Positions 22,340 to 33,985 of a stretch of DNA of 64,000 nucleotides are shown here, in pieces. Below the pieces are notes generated by a model. The model saw only the letters and a list, made by a program, of their open reading frames with translations. It made no database searches and had not been told where the DNA came from. The number at the start of each line of letters is the position of its first letter. Position 1 is the stretch's first letter. The stretch comes from Lactuca virosa (taxonomy: Eukaryota > Streptophyta > Magnoliopsida > Asterales > Asteraceae). The position numbers and the translations under genes were made by a program. The stretch covers positions 140,388,988 through 140,452,987 of the forward strand of contig CAKMRJ010005523.1 of assembly GCA_928212115.1 (NCBI GenBank). The letters are read 5' to 3'.

Positions 22340-24745
22340 TGTAACGCCCGTAGATCCGGGCTAGTCAATTTAGAGATAATAGGGGTCGAAGACGACTTTT
22401 TGACAAAATATTATTTAGAATAAATAATCTTAACCAAGTTGTATAATACGTCTCAAGGGTTCCATACATATAAAGAACGTTGAAATCCGAGTCATAACGA
22501 AGAAGTTATGGTCCGTCGAAGTTTTATGGCAAAACCGGCACGACACCGGCAGACGTAAATAGTGAATTTACGATGGAGGACTTTTTAGTCTTAGAAATCT
22601 AAACAAAAGTTGTAGTATACGTTAAACCGAGAACATACAAAAAAAGAACGCCCAAATCTGAATTCGTATGAGGAAGTTATGAATTTTCTAAGATTTGGCT
22701 TAGCAGTGCACAGCCCGAAACTCGAATTTTAGATCGAGCGGTTTTTGGCCTACACGACCTAAATGAGAATTGAAGATCTCATTAATAGGAACTCAACGGT
22801 AAAAAGACAGACGAAAACAGAGTCCGTATGTAGAAGTTATGAATTTTACGCGGACATTTAACAGTATAATCTCCTCGTACTGTTAAATTTACGATCGGTC
22901 GAGAATTAGCCGACGGAGTCAAAATGAAAGTTGTAGATCTTATTTTTACCTACGTGTGGATATAAAGAACGTCAAAAACGGAGGTTGTATGTGAAAGTTA
23001 CGGATTTTAGAAGTCGGAAGTGTGCTGTGCGAAAATGGGTGATGTGGCACAATCTTGGCCATTGCTTTCTCCCCAAGTCTTGCCACTAGATGGTGACATG
23101 TGGCACCAAGTTCATCCATTTTTCACCCTATAAATAGAACCTCTCCCACCCTCAATTTCTTCACACCTTTCCCATTCTTTTTTCTCTTTACTCTCTCTCT
23201 AGAACCTCTCTCTAGCCCCAAAACCCCCCCGAAAAGCCTAGGGAACCTCCCTAGCACGAGGCGGAAGCCCCGGAGTGCTCGAAGGCTCCGAGAAGAAGAG
23301 CTTTTCAGCTCGGGAACACTGCTCCAAGCAAAAACCCGGTTTTCTATAAAACCCGTTGTAAGTGAGCTACACCTACACTATTTTTAATATAGCTTTTATT
23401 TAATTATAGTAACGTTATTAGGAACTTATAATAAGTACTTGGGCTATTATTATGGGTTATATAAGTATTGTTTAACGCTTATATAATAGTAATAATAGCT
23501 ATACTATTAATTAGTCTCGGCGAATAATAGACTAAACTCTAGTGGTAATAATACTAGATTTCGTCGAAGGAAATTATTTTTTTAAGAAGCGAAGCGCTGT
23601 CTGAGTTCAGAATCACCACCTTTTCAAGTGAGTGCATAGTTACTTTCATCTTACACATAGATATGAAGTATTTTATATAAACTACGTGTTATGTGTGCAT
23701 ATTATCTGTATACTTGCTATTTATGCTGAATGAACGATTTTATACAAGTTTTATATGATTTAAACTGTATATGTATTTATATCTACATAATATGTTGGGT
23801 AAAACATGGGTAGATGAAATATGAGTTGGATGATGAGTTGATAGGTGATAAAGACCATGAGGTAAGGGTGAGAGGTGGACGATGTGAGAAGCCTTGTTCC
23901 CAAATAATGGCCCCGTCATCTAGCAGAGTATGGATGACAACCACGGACTATTCTAGACAGTCCAGTGGAACACTAGCAGGCTCGCAACCTGTAGGTGTTG
24001 TGAACGTTGTGTTCACCCGGTGTACTCTAAACCCTGGTGATCATGTAGACTTGGTGCCTAAACCTTGGCGATCATGCAGACTTGGTGCCAAAGCCCTGGC
24101 GACTATGCAGACTTAGTGTCTGTCGTATAAACCTTGGTGACTATACAGACTTAGTGCCAAAGCCCTGGCGACTATGCATACTTGATGCCTGTTGTATAAA
24201 CCTTGGTGACTATGCAGACTTAGTACCTAAACCCCGGTGACGATGGACTTCGTGCCGATTCCTTAGGATGATCCTTAGGAATAAATGAACGAGGAATAGT
24301 TGATTCTTAGGGTAGATCCTTAAGAGTAAAGAAGATAATGGGGATGGGTAATTGGGTTGATTGTTTGATGTTTAAACATAATAATTATATTATTGTGGGT
24401 TGAAAACCCTATGTACTCACCAGGTTTCCCAACCTAACCCACTCCAGCTTATTTCTATCACAGGTGTCGATATGAAGTTACATTACACTGAGAGATTAAA
24501 GAGGTGTACATCACTAGTGATAATTAATGTAAGTTCTGTTTATGCTTATGTTTCTGTATTGACGATGACATCCCAAATGTTTTAAAATGAATAGAAATAC
24601 ATTTCTTCGGAAATGCTTTGATAACGTATTTATCATGTTTTACTGGGAACAAATTCCACAACATTTTTATCAAAAGAAGTACTCTAATTTTTATAAAGCA
24701 TAAACAAAATCGGTCTTTTCTGGCCGTGAAAATGGGGATGTCACA
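22340..24745 (+). mobile_element. Solo gypsy-type LTR (2,406 bp), TSD GATGA
   Basis: It starts TGTAACGCCCGTAG and ends GGGGATGTCACA. GATGA flanks it at 22335-22339 and 24746-24750. A TATA-like CTATAAATAG is near 23130, and a CT-rich stretch lies downstream of it. It is the same family as the 5' LTR at 61523-62889, with which it shares both ends and long internal blocks. The frames at 23100-23387 and 23814-24116 lie in the transcribed LTR part and show no domain. No internal region is attached. Confidence 0.88.
24029..24255 (+). repeat. LTR minisatellite of 31- to 38-bp units
   Basis: About seven units of the form AAACCYTGGYGAYYATGCAG plus ACTTRGTGCC; some units carry an extra TGTYGTAT. Confidence 0.8.
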
Positions 24746-25170
24746 GATGATCCAAGATCTACAAGCTTACTTCAACTTCTAAGCTCCTTGATGCAACTCC
24801 TTCTTCCTTAAGCACACAAAGAACACACTTTTAGCTCAAAACAGTCTCTTATGGGGTTAGGGTTTGCCAAAAACGATTCAAGGGCTTGGAGGCTGAAAAG
24901 ATGAGGGTAAATGACCCATAAAGGTGCTTAAATACCCCACAAACCCTAAAACTTAGGGTTTCCCTCGGACATAAGTACGCCCAGCGTACTCACATGTACG
25001 CTTAGCGTACACATCCTGCCCCAAAATTACCATTTTACCACTATGGCTTCTTAGGGATACTTCCTTACAATCCAAGGACCAAAATAACATAATTTAAAAC
25101 CAAAGGAGGGATTTGAAAATACCTGAAAACCGGGGTGTTACATTGCATGAGGGACGATTTGTGTAACTTA

Positions 25171-25172
<2 letters not shown>

Positions 25173-25213
<41 letters not shown>

Positions 25214-25246
25214 TATATATATATACAGAGAGAGAGAGAGAGAGAT
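25173..25246. repeat. (TA)n then (GA)n microsatellite between two TIR elements
   Basis: TA units to about 25225, then AG units to 25246. The same TA-then-GA order occurs at the left border (17381-17449). Confidence 0.95.
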
Positions 25247-25754
25247 AGGTTCCATTGAGATTATAAAAAATTAGAGATCTTGAGATTCAACCTCAACCTC
25301 AAATTTCTCGTTTGCCGCTCTAACCCTTCGGCGTACTGGTACGACCAGAGAGTTTATAATCATAAATGATTATGTAGCACCACCCGTTCCTTTTTCCTCC
25401 TTTGCCTTCCCCACCACCACAACCACCACCGCCACCACCACCACCCCGCCACCAACCGACCACACTAGTGCCACCTCCGTCAACTATACCACCACCACCT
25501 TCCTCACCAACCACCATAATCATGTATTATTAAACACTTTCTGAACATACATATATGTATAATAGTTTATGATTAGACATATATGTATAAACATTTATAA
25601 TCATATATGATTATACATCTCAACCTTATAATCATTTATGATTAGGCATACCCTGTTGATGTCGGTACACTGGAGCGTTAGAGCGGCAAATAAGATATAT
25701 GTAGCTGAGGTTGAATCTCAAGATCTATATTAATTTAATCTCAAGTGAACCGTC

Positions 25755-25757
<3 letters not shown>
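25246..25757. mobile_element. Second TIR element (about 510 bp) bordered by microsatellites
   Basis: The left arm (GGTTCCATTGAGATT...GATCTTGAGATTCAACCTCA) and the inverted right arm (GGTTCACTTGAGATT...GATCTTGAGATTCAACCTCA) match for about 75 bp, to TTTGCCGCTCTAAC. The centre holds a CCACCA-rich run and several ATAATCAT..ATGATTAT mini-palindromes. The Gly-rich minus frame at 25320-25523 is a read of the CCACCA run. No transposase is present. Confidence 0.75.

Positions 25758-25820
<63 letters not shown>
25757..25820. repeat. (TA)n microsatellite
   Basis: About 32 TA units bordering the TIR element on its right. Confidence 0.95.
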
Positions 25821-25822
<2 letters not shown>

Positions 25823-28292
25823 CCGAATCCGGTGAGGACTCAAATTTCGGTGAGGACTGCGAGGACAATTATCATCCAATCATGTTCATTAAGGGTATTT
25901 AGGTCAAAACATTATTTGAATGGGTTGGGCCAAAAGTGAACACAACCTTGGGCTAATAATGACCTAAAGTGAACAAGTATGAATATTGATGTCTTCTTTG
26001 TCGTATCTAACAGAGGCACGTATCAGGTCATACAATAACCGATTTCTACTTCAATTCTTCCTATAATCAGTAGTTTCTAATACAACAAGGTTAGTTTCCA
26101 TTAACTAGAACATTTTTTGTTAGATTAATTGCATTAAGAAGCTTAATTACTAACATATGATCTGGTTTCCTTTATAGAAATCGGTTTTCTAAATTGATAC
26201 TCAATACGTGTCGAAGAAACAGCTGATTGAAATACATGATTTAGAAAACGACATTGATATGTACTATGTTTTTTAGTTTTTAGGTTAAAAAATCAAATTT
26301 TAGCTACTGTTCACACCTTTGGTTACTATAATTAATCTAAGAAAAATCGATTAAATAAATCTAAATGAATTAATTGATTATGTAAAAAACAAATTGATTA
26401 ATTCCACAAAAAATAAATATTTTAGATTTTGTTACAGCTTCTTGATTGAACACTTGATTCCACAAAAAGATCATATGCTTTATGTTAGTTCTATTAAATT
26501 AGTTACTTTTATATGAGTTATGTATGTGTGTAAGCAGATTCAGTGCCAAAATCTAAATAATAAAAGGGTTATCAACTTGTGTTTGATGATTTCATACAAG
26601 TGTTCGATAAAATGCTTAAAAGAGTTGACGATTTTTCTAGTTGTGTTCATCTTTCTTAAATCTATTTTGTGTTTAGTGGGTGTCTTTGGGATGCATTTTG
26701 TTTAAGTGGACTGGATATTTACAGGTTTTATGGTGTTGTTAGTGAACTTATGGTACAATTGATGGTTAAACGTTTTTATAGTTAATGATAAAAGGGTTAT
26801 CAACTTATGTTTTATGATTTCTTACAGGTGCTTGATGAAATGCCTAAGAGAGTTTAAAATTTTCTAGTTTCCTTCATTTTTTCTAGTTTAATTTTATGTT
26901 TAGTGGGTGTCTTTGGGGTGTATTTTCTCTTAAATGGTATGGATATTCACAGGTTTCATGGTGTTGTTCGTGAACTTACAAATAGCTTGATGGTAAACTT
27001 GCTCTATAGTTGATACTTTTATGTTCAACAAATTATGTCAGGTGGTTTTTAAATGTTGTATAAATTTGTTTGTAATGGCCTCCTTTGGGTGGTATTCTCA
27101 GTTATTTTGAAGTTTCATGTCATAGATCATGCTTGAGGGATCTGTGGTTGGTTTGGTTATGCACTTATGCAAATTGGAGCATTTTTTATAGCTTATCACA
27201 TGTTTGAATAAAAAATATCACTTCCCACTTTGATATATTTTATGGTTTCTCAAATGTTTGAATCATAGGATTGTTGGATTTGAGCATTGTAGAGTTATGG
27301 ATCATAATATACTTGAATCATAATATTTGTTTCATCATATCATTGATTTGTTATACTAATTGAGATTAGATAAAATCATTTATTTCTTTATCACCTTATT
27401 TGTGACAGTGGATCATAACAGGTTTGGATCATAACATATTTTGAGCATAAAATTGTTTATAATTTATTTGAATTGGATCATTGTAAAGTTTATGATCATA
27501 ACATATTTGTAGAAATAAAATTGGAGCATTTGTGGTCTTTGAATCCTAACATATTTACATCACATAAATCAATTTAACTATTTTCTTTTGGATCATAATC
27601 AGTTTTTGGATAGTATATAATATGTTTTTTTATGAAAATAAATTTTCGATCATAAATAGTAATGATTCATAAAAAAAGATATGCTAGTTAATAATGAATA
27701 AGGTGGCATGAAATGTGTATAGTTTTTACAACACACAACTAAAGAAAACTACGATACATAGTTTTTACATGTTTAGATCATAGTACAATTGATACATGTT
27801 TAGATCATAGTAGAATTGATTGAAGAACGTTGTTATATTTATGTATATTTTTCAAAGTACAACATATTTTTTGAATCATAAAAATTATTTATGGTATATT
27901 TTGGATCTAAAAATACAAGTTGTTAAATTTGTGAACCAAAACTAATGGTGCACAAGTTCTATAATCTAAATTATAAGATGTTACATAAAATTTTGGATCA
28001 TGTCCATTCATAGTTAAAAATTATGATCTTAAATTTATAATCCAAAATTTATGTTGAAAAATGTTGTTTATGATCTAAAATATACTATTTAAAAGTTTGT
28101 ATCTTATCATTTTTGAAGTATTTGATTGAAATAAATTTATATTAAGAAGATATTAATGATTCAACTATTTTATAATTTTTGACTCAAAGTTGTATGATCC
28201 CAACAAAACATGATTTTTTTTTTCAATCGATAATTGTATGCTGTTAAAATATTATGACCCAAAATTATAATAATGGTAATTTTATGATATAT
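25821..28292. other. AT-rich region without a recognised gene
   Basis: It begins GACCGAATCCGGTGAGGACTC directly after the TA run, which could be the end of a third microsatellite-bordered element, but I cannot find the opposite end. Inside are a 228-bp tandem duplication and a dispersed GGATCATAA motif. A fragment VLDEMPKR around 26828-26855 is faintly like a PPR motif; there is no real frame. Confidence 0.4.
26561..27000. repeat. 228-bp tandem duplication, diverged
   Basis: The segment starting TAAAAGGGTTATCAACTT at 26561 recurs at 26789. The copies share GTTTAGTGGGTGTCTTTGGG and ATGGTGTTGTT landmarks in order, with many substitutions. Confidence 0.75.
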
Positions 28293-29200
28293 TGTAACAC
28301 CAGTATTCCAGGTATTTTCAGTTGTGGCTCAATTCTTTAAAAAGTTTGCAAATTTGGTCCCTACGATGGGCGTACGAGATAGGTACGCAATGCGTAGGCG
28401 TTTAAATGAGGATCGCGAGTTCCTTGCGTATGTTGGGCTTAATGTTGCAAAGGGCAACCCTTAATTTTTAGGATTTTGACCCTATTTAAGGAACATTATG
28501 GACTCTAACCCTTTCCTACCTCTAGCTTCCATCTCTCTTAGCCTCCATTTCAAAACCCTAAGTGTGTATGTGTATGTGTGTTATGAAGCCTTGGTGTGTC
28601 ATTTTGGTGCCATTTTGGTGTTCTTGGTGGTGAAGGAAGACCCTTGGAATTGTAGTGTTTCACTCAAGCCTTTGGATCCAACAATTACTCATCCTTGTGC
28701 ATCTTCTAGAGGTATTAAGCTTCAACCTTTATGCATATTTCTTTAGATCCAACTATATAGTAAGATTTGTTCATTAATGATCCCATAGCCTTGGATCTTA
28801 TGAGCTTGAGCAACTACAGACCTAATGAGGAGGGTTTCCTTTCATTTTAGAGCATAGTGGTTCATAAAAATAGGATCTTGGTCTTTCCCAATCATGCATG
28901 ATGGATCTATTAATCCTTTTGGTCATGAATAAGACTTAGAGTTGGATTTTGGACTCCTTGTAGCCATGAAAAGGCATAAAGTTTGCAACTTTATGATTCT
29001 AGGCGTTCATTAGACTTGGATCTAAAGTTGGGACGTAAAGTTTTAAGGTATTAAGAACTTAATAGAGTTTTTGAAGCTTGTTGAGTACGTTGGGCGTACC
29101 AGGTTGCGCCCCCGTAAGTCTTCCAAGGTCGAGTTGTACGCTGGGCATGACAAGGCGTACGCTCAGAAAGCCTTTTGGGCCATTTTGGGCTTTGGGTCTC
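28293..29200 (+). mobile_element. 5' part of a gypsy-type LTR, cut by a copia insertion
   Basis: It starts TGTAACACCAG. A dyad pair (28361-28375, 28383-28397) precedes CCCTATTTAAGG (TATA, about 28484). Further GTAC-type dyads occur at 29085-29160, where copia A begins. The rest of the LTR must lie beyond the copia nest, outside or at the far side of the window. The 28498-28746 frame lies directly downstream of the TATA box and has no domain. Confidence 0.75.
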
Positions 29201-30052
29201 TGGGGAGTTTTTTTTATGGAAAACATAGGTTACAAAAGCATTGCTCTAAGCGGAAAAACATTTAACAATTAAATGATTAGGGCACATGCAACCTAAGAAG
29301 CATCTATGTCTTTCATATAAAGGAAACATACTATGAACTATCTAACTACAAAATTTTCCTATTAAAATTTGAATTCATAATTATGAATACATGCATTGTT
29401 GATTGTTGAAGTAAACAACCAATCTTTTGTTGATCTTTTAGAAGCAAGCACCACAAGTGTCGTGCCTCTAGTGGTTCACATCCAACATAAGCAAGAAGGA
29501 TATTGAGGAGAGAGGAGGGAGGTGGGAAGAAATTTGGCCAACCCTTGGGGAATTATCAGTGCCGAAAATCAAAGCCCTAATGGCCTTTATATAGTACAGT
29601 AAGGAAACCATGGATAACCCTAAAACCAATATAATAATATTATCTTGAATTGGTAATTATCCACCTTCCTAATTATCCTCCAATGATAATTCTAGAAACC
29701 CTAAAGCCTCTAGAAACCGTCCACCCTATGTGTGGAAGGTTATGAAGCCTTTTGCTCAACTATTGAACAATTACACTTTAGTCCCTGCACTTTTAATTTT
29801 AATCACAAAATTAATTCTAATTAATTTCTGATTAAATGTTCATTAAATATTACTATTTCTAATTAATATATTATTTTCATAATATATTAATAAATCAATT
29901 ATTTCAACTTATTAATCAAATAATATATTGAACTCTCTCTCCAAAATCATCTTGTCCAATTGCTAGGTTTGAGGGCATCCCAAAAGGATTGTGTTACTAT
30001 CAGTTCAAGTTTATACCAATTATAGTTATGGGCTTAGACACCTAATCCAACA
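29201..30052 (-). mobile_element. 3' LTR of copia element A
   Basis: On the minus strand the LTR starts TGTTGGATTAGG at 30052, directly after a purine run (CCAAGTGGGAGAC, 30053-30065). A TATATAAAGG box lies near 29590 and the LTR ends near 29201 (...ACTCCCCA). The left boundary is judged by comparison with the copia LTR at 57354-58119, which shares a CGGAAAAA landmark. The length of about 850 bp suits a copia LTR. Confidence 0.7.
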
Positions 30053-30921
30053 GTCTCCCACTTGGATACGTCTGTAACTATAGTTGCCAGTATAACTTCT
30101 AAACTGGTCAGCAAATTGTAGCTTCCAAAAGCCGATGTCGAACTCCGACCTAGTCAGTTACATGTCCTAAGATAAGTGATCATATAATCCTCCGTTCTAC
30201 AAGATATCATTCAGACATGAGACATGGAACATAATCAATCTCATTGTCCATTACTTTGTTTCCCGATTTCTGATTTGTAATTACATAGAACTTCTAATCG
30301 AACACATCAATTTAGTCATGGCCGGGCCCAACACTATAAGTCAACACCAAATTATCGAGGGGCCCAAAGATATCACTTTTCCCGTTAAGGAAAAAGGAAC
30401 GGTAAACTTTGACTTATATGCTTGCACCATTTAATCATTAGATCATGCACAACAATACATTTTATAACATCAAGTTACTGATGCGTTTACATATCATCAA
30501 TGCACAACTAACTTGTAAACCACAACTCGTATATCTACGTTTCAAGATTATAAGATGTTATCATCTCAAAATTACTCGTGAAAATTCCATGAAGTAATTC
30601 TCTGAGCGTAGGTTAATCCAATACTTAAATCTCCATTTCAATGTACTCATGAACATTGCAGCAATACCATTTCTATGTCTAAACCTCCTTAGACAATCTA
30701 CAATTCAATTCATGACATTCTTAATTCACTACTTACTTCCAAAAAGAACTATCGACTGTGGACTTTTTAATAATCGAATTATTTGGGAAGTAAAACATGC
30801 AAAATGAAACACAATAATAAACAATTGTCAAAAGGTAGTAAACAAACTCATAAATAATTCTCTATTTTTTAATCACCAAAAGTCAATTACATTTAGTTTG
30901 TTACAAGTTTCAACTAACTGT
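30053..30921 (-). other. Polypurine tract and 3' non-coding region of copia A
   Basis: The polypurine tract is at 30053-30065 on the minus strand, followed towards pol by about 850 bp without a coding frame. It is similar to the sequence just right of 35921 in copia B. Confidence 0.6.
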
Positions 30922-33560
30922 CTAACTACTAAAACTAATATCATCTTTTAGACCAATACTCCTAGCATGCTGAACGTGTTTAGCCCTACTCAGACCCTTT
31001 TTGAGTGGATCTGAAAAATTCTCTTCAGATGATTCCCTCTTCACTACGAGGTGACCTTCTTCTACCCTATGTATGATGAAATGGTATTTTTAGTCGATAT
31101 GTATTGATCTTCCATTATCTCTTGGTTGTTTTGTCAAGGCAACCGCTCCTTCATTATCACAGAAAATTTCCATTGGCTCCTTGATGGCTGAAACAACTCC
31201 AAGGTCTCCGATGAAGTTCTTCAACCAAATTGCCTCATTTGATGCTTCACTCGCTGCTATGTACTCTGATTCACAGGTAGAATCAACCATTGTCTCTTGC
31301 TTGGAACTTTTCCAAGTAACTGCTCCTCCATTTAAGGTAAACACCCAACCAGATTGAGAACAGAAGTTGTCTCTGTCTGTTTGAAAGTTGGCGTCACTAT
31401 ACCCAGTTACTCTCAATGTATCACTGCCACCAAGTACTAAGACCCAGTCCTTAGTTCTTTGTAGATACTTGAGAATATTCTTAACTGCTATCCAATGAGC
31501 TTTACCTAGATTTTCCTGATAACAACTGACCATGCTCAAAGCAAAGGCCACATCAGGGCGAGTACATGCCATAACATACATGATAGATCCAATGGTGGAA
31601 GCGTATGGAACTTTAATCATTTCTGCCATCTCGGCATAAGTACTCAGGCTCTGAGTCTTACTCAGTTTGGTATTACTTTGGATATGTAGTTCTCCTTTCT
31701 TTGAATTACCCATACTAAAATGTTTTAGCACCTTTTCCAAGTATGTACTTTGACCAAGTCCAATTAGTCTTTTACTCATGTCTCTTAAAATTCTTATCCC
31801 CAGAATATAAGCAGCCTCTCCCAAATCCTTCATAGCGAAACACTTTCCAAGCCAAGACTTAACCTATTGCAAAGTTGGAATGTCGTTTCCTAGAAGAAGT
31901 ATGTCATCAACATACATTACCAGGAAGGTCATTATACTCCCACTAGCTTTGACATAAACACAAGACTCATCTTCACTTCTAGAGAAACCAAACTCCTTGA
32001 CTTTCTCGCCGAAGCAAATATTCCATCTGCGAGATGCTTGTTTCAATCCATAGATGGATTTCTCAAGCTTGCACACTCTATTGAGAAATTTTGCATCAAC
32101 AAAACCCTCTGGATGACTAATGTAAACATCCTTAGCTAACTTCCCATTAAGGAAAGCGTTTTGACATCCATCTGCCAAATTTCATAGTCATGAAATGCAG
32201 CTATGGCGAGCATTATCCTAATATATTTTATCTTAGCCACTGGTGAGAAGGTCTCACCATAGGCAACCCTGGGGTTTGAGTAAAACCCTTCGCAACCTGT
32301 CGAGCCTTGAAAGTATGAATCTTTCCATCCATGTTTGTCTTCATCTTGAAGATACATTTGTACCCAACTATCTTACGACCTGGTACATTATCAACCAAAT
32401 TCCAAACTTAGTTGTCATACATGGACTTGATCTCGCTGTCCATTGCCTCTTGCCATTTTGCTACCTCAAGGCCCGCCATTGCTTCCTTATAGTTAGCCGG
32501 TTCATCCAAATTTACCAGTGTACTGAACTGATAAATGTGTCTCCATCTGAAGTAATATGGAAACCATAAAACTCAGGTGGCATTTTAACTCTACTGGAAC
32601 GCCTAAGACGTAATGACTCGTCAACTTGTTAAACTGGAATTTCTTCCTATGGTTGAACCTTAGCGTCTTCAGAGGTTCTTTCATCGTTTGATTCTTGAAT
32701 CTCTTCAAGATCAATGGTACTCCCACTGTGCTCTTTTCATATGATCTCTCTCTCGCGAAAGACTCATCTTCGTGATACAAAGACCACGTTGTCACTAGGT
32801 CTGTAGAACAAATATACAAAGGAATTATGTGGGTAGCCGATGAAAATACATCTCTCACTTTGAGGTTCGAGCTTGTCGCGAGTCTATCGTCTAACGAAAG
32901 CTTCACAACCCCAAACCTTGATATATACTAACGAGGGAACCTTCCCTGTCCACATCTCGTGAGGTGTTTTGGCAACGTTCTTAGTTGGGACAAGATTAAG
33001 AATGTGGGCGGCGGTCTCTAAGGCATACCCCCAGAACGAAATTGGAAAAGAAGCTCGACTCATCATGGAACGAACCATGTCTAACAAGGTTCGATTTCGC
33101 CTCTCGGCCACACCATTAATTTGTGGTGTCCTAGGAGGTGTCAATTGTTAAACTATTCCACATTCTTTGAGGCAGTCATGGAACTCGATACTAAGATACT
33201 CTCCACCTCTATCTGATCGTAGCATCTTTATCTTCCCGCCCATTTGATTCTCGAATTCATTTTTAAACTCTTAGAACTTTTCAAAGGTTTCTGAATTATG
33301 CTTGATTAAGTAGATATAACCATATCTGCTATAATCATCAGTAAAAGTTACATAGAATCGATTAGCATCCCTTATGGTGGATCTGAATGGCCCACACACA
33401 TATGTATGTATGAGGTCCAACAAACCTTCACATATTTCAAAAGATCCATTGATGTTAGGGTGCAAAGTCATGCTTGGATGTGGAGTGTTAGGCTTTCCCT
33501 CTTGTATTGTGTAATGAGTTGTCTTTCCTTTAAATAGGAAGTGAGTGACACTCATTTATG
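30922..33560 (-). pseudogene. Copia A pol remnant: integrase, reverse transcriptase, RNase H
   Basis: Reading leftwards on the minus strand: integrase (33555-32884), reverse transcriptase (32357-31864, with the catalytic YVDDILLLGND) and RNase H (31833-31090, extending to a stop at about 30922). In intact elements these copy RNA to DNA and insert it. Damage is plain. The first catalytic Asp of the integrase is Tyr (HTYVCGP), although RSDRGGE and GVAERRNRT around the other two acids survive. There are stops between RT and RNase H (about 31840) and after RSIHID (31090), and frameshifts around 32890-32330. The domain order integrase before RT identifies Ty1/copia. Non-functional. Confidence 0.85.
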
Positions 33561-33570
33561 TAAGAAACCA

Positions 33571-33985
33571 TTTTGGAGTGTTAGACTAGAGATAGAATTT
33601 GTACAAGACCTACTTTTTATGTTCTTTCTAGATCTAATATGAGCTTGAAAAGATTTATTTACTTAATGTGTTCTTGAGTTTGTATGGTGATTCACTAGAT
33701 CTTTCTTATTCCGCACATGCCATCATAATTAACATCACTACAATTGGTATCAGAGCCAGTGGCGAGGGTTCGATTCTCTCAGGGAGCAATTTCTAAGGGG
33801 GGGGGGATTGTTGGGGGTCAGAAATGGCATCGACCAAGTCCTCGCACGATGGCCTGGAGTGCCACAATCGAATGCCTGGTCCTGGAGGGTTGAATGCGCT
33901 ATATGGGTAAGGTTGCATCCTTTCTAACACCAATTGGTTTTAGATCAACCGGTAGCACTTATGCTCAACAAGTGAAAGGTGATTC
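33571..33985 (+). mobile_element. Small TRIM-like insertion inside copia A
   Basis: Copia A homology stops at about 33570 and resumes at about 33986. The insert starts TGTTAGACTAG and runs about 175 bp to CATCACTACA. A primer-binding site (ATTGGTATCAGAGCC, 33745-33759) and a G run at 33799-33808 follow. One short LTR plus PBS and no coding region suggests a terminal-repeat retrotransposon in miniature or a fragment of one; I do not see a clear second LTR. Confidence 0.45.

Larger units (their letters stand above)
18749..25142 (-). mobile_element. Minus-strand solo LTR (about 1.85 kb) split by two other solo LTRs; TSD TTGCA
   Basis: TTGCA occurs at 18744-18748 and 25143-25147. The minus strand starts TGTAACACCCCGG at 25142 and ends ...GGATGGTACA at 18749. 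Its own DNA is 18749-19532, 21662-22339 and 24751-25142, with no internal retroelement sequence. On the minus strand it carries a dyad pair (24975-25010) just before GGTATTTAAGC (TATA), two further pairs (21835-21871, 21912-21947), GGTCAAA/TTGACC boxes, a minisatellite and the ACTCACTAAGC phrase. This is the same architecture as the 19533 LTR but with a different dyad sequence. Confidence 0.85.
17449..25173. mobile_element. TIR (MULE/foldback-like) element, split by a solo LTR
   Basis: The left end (AAATTACACGAATCGTCC, then GCATGTTTAGTC, AAAAATTAATTCGGAC) is matched, inverted, by the right end. The right-end copy is in two pieces: 18540-18748 and 25148-25173. Removing the LTR insertion at 18749-25142 rejoins one continuous inverted repeat of roughly 150-200 bp. 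The inner part ends with GCCCTTA-type sequence on both arms. The interior (about 17620-18540) is non-coding and includes a GA microsatellite; frames at 18016-18246 match nothing known. Long diverged TIRs without a transposase suggest a non-autonomous Mutator-like element, but the superfamily is not proven. (TA)n/(GA)n microsatellites border both ends. Confidence 0.7.

Noticed and set aside
23100..23387. Serine/proline-rich protein gene
   Set aside because: Within solo LTR 22340-24745 just after its TATA box; no conservation visible in the related LTR at 61523.
25320..25523. Glycine-rich protein on the minus strand
   Set aside because: Reads a CCACCA run inside a TIR element, with no signal peptide or conserved start.
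26520..26705. PPR gene fragment
   Set aside because: Only one short motif-like stretch with stops around it.
28498..28746. Gene downstream of a TATA box
   Set aside because: Lies in the transcribed part of an LTR and matches no family; similar frames occur in the same part of other LTRs.
33746..33790. tRNA-like GGTTCGATTC near a TGGTATCAGAGCC
   Set aside because: The first part is a retrotransposon primer-binding site; no cloverleaf can be closed.
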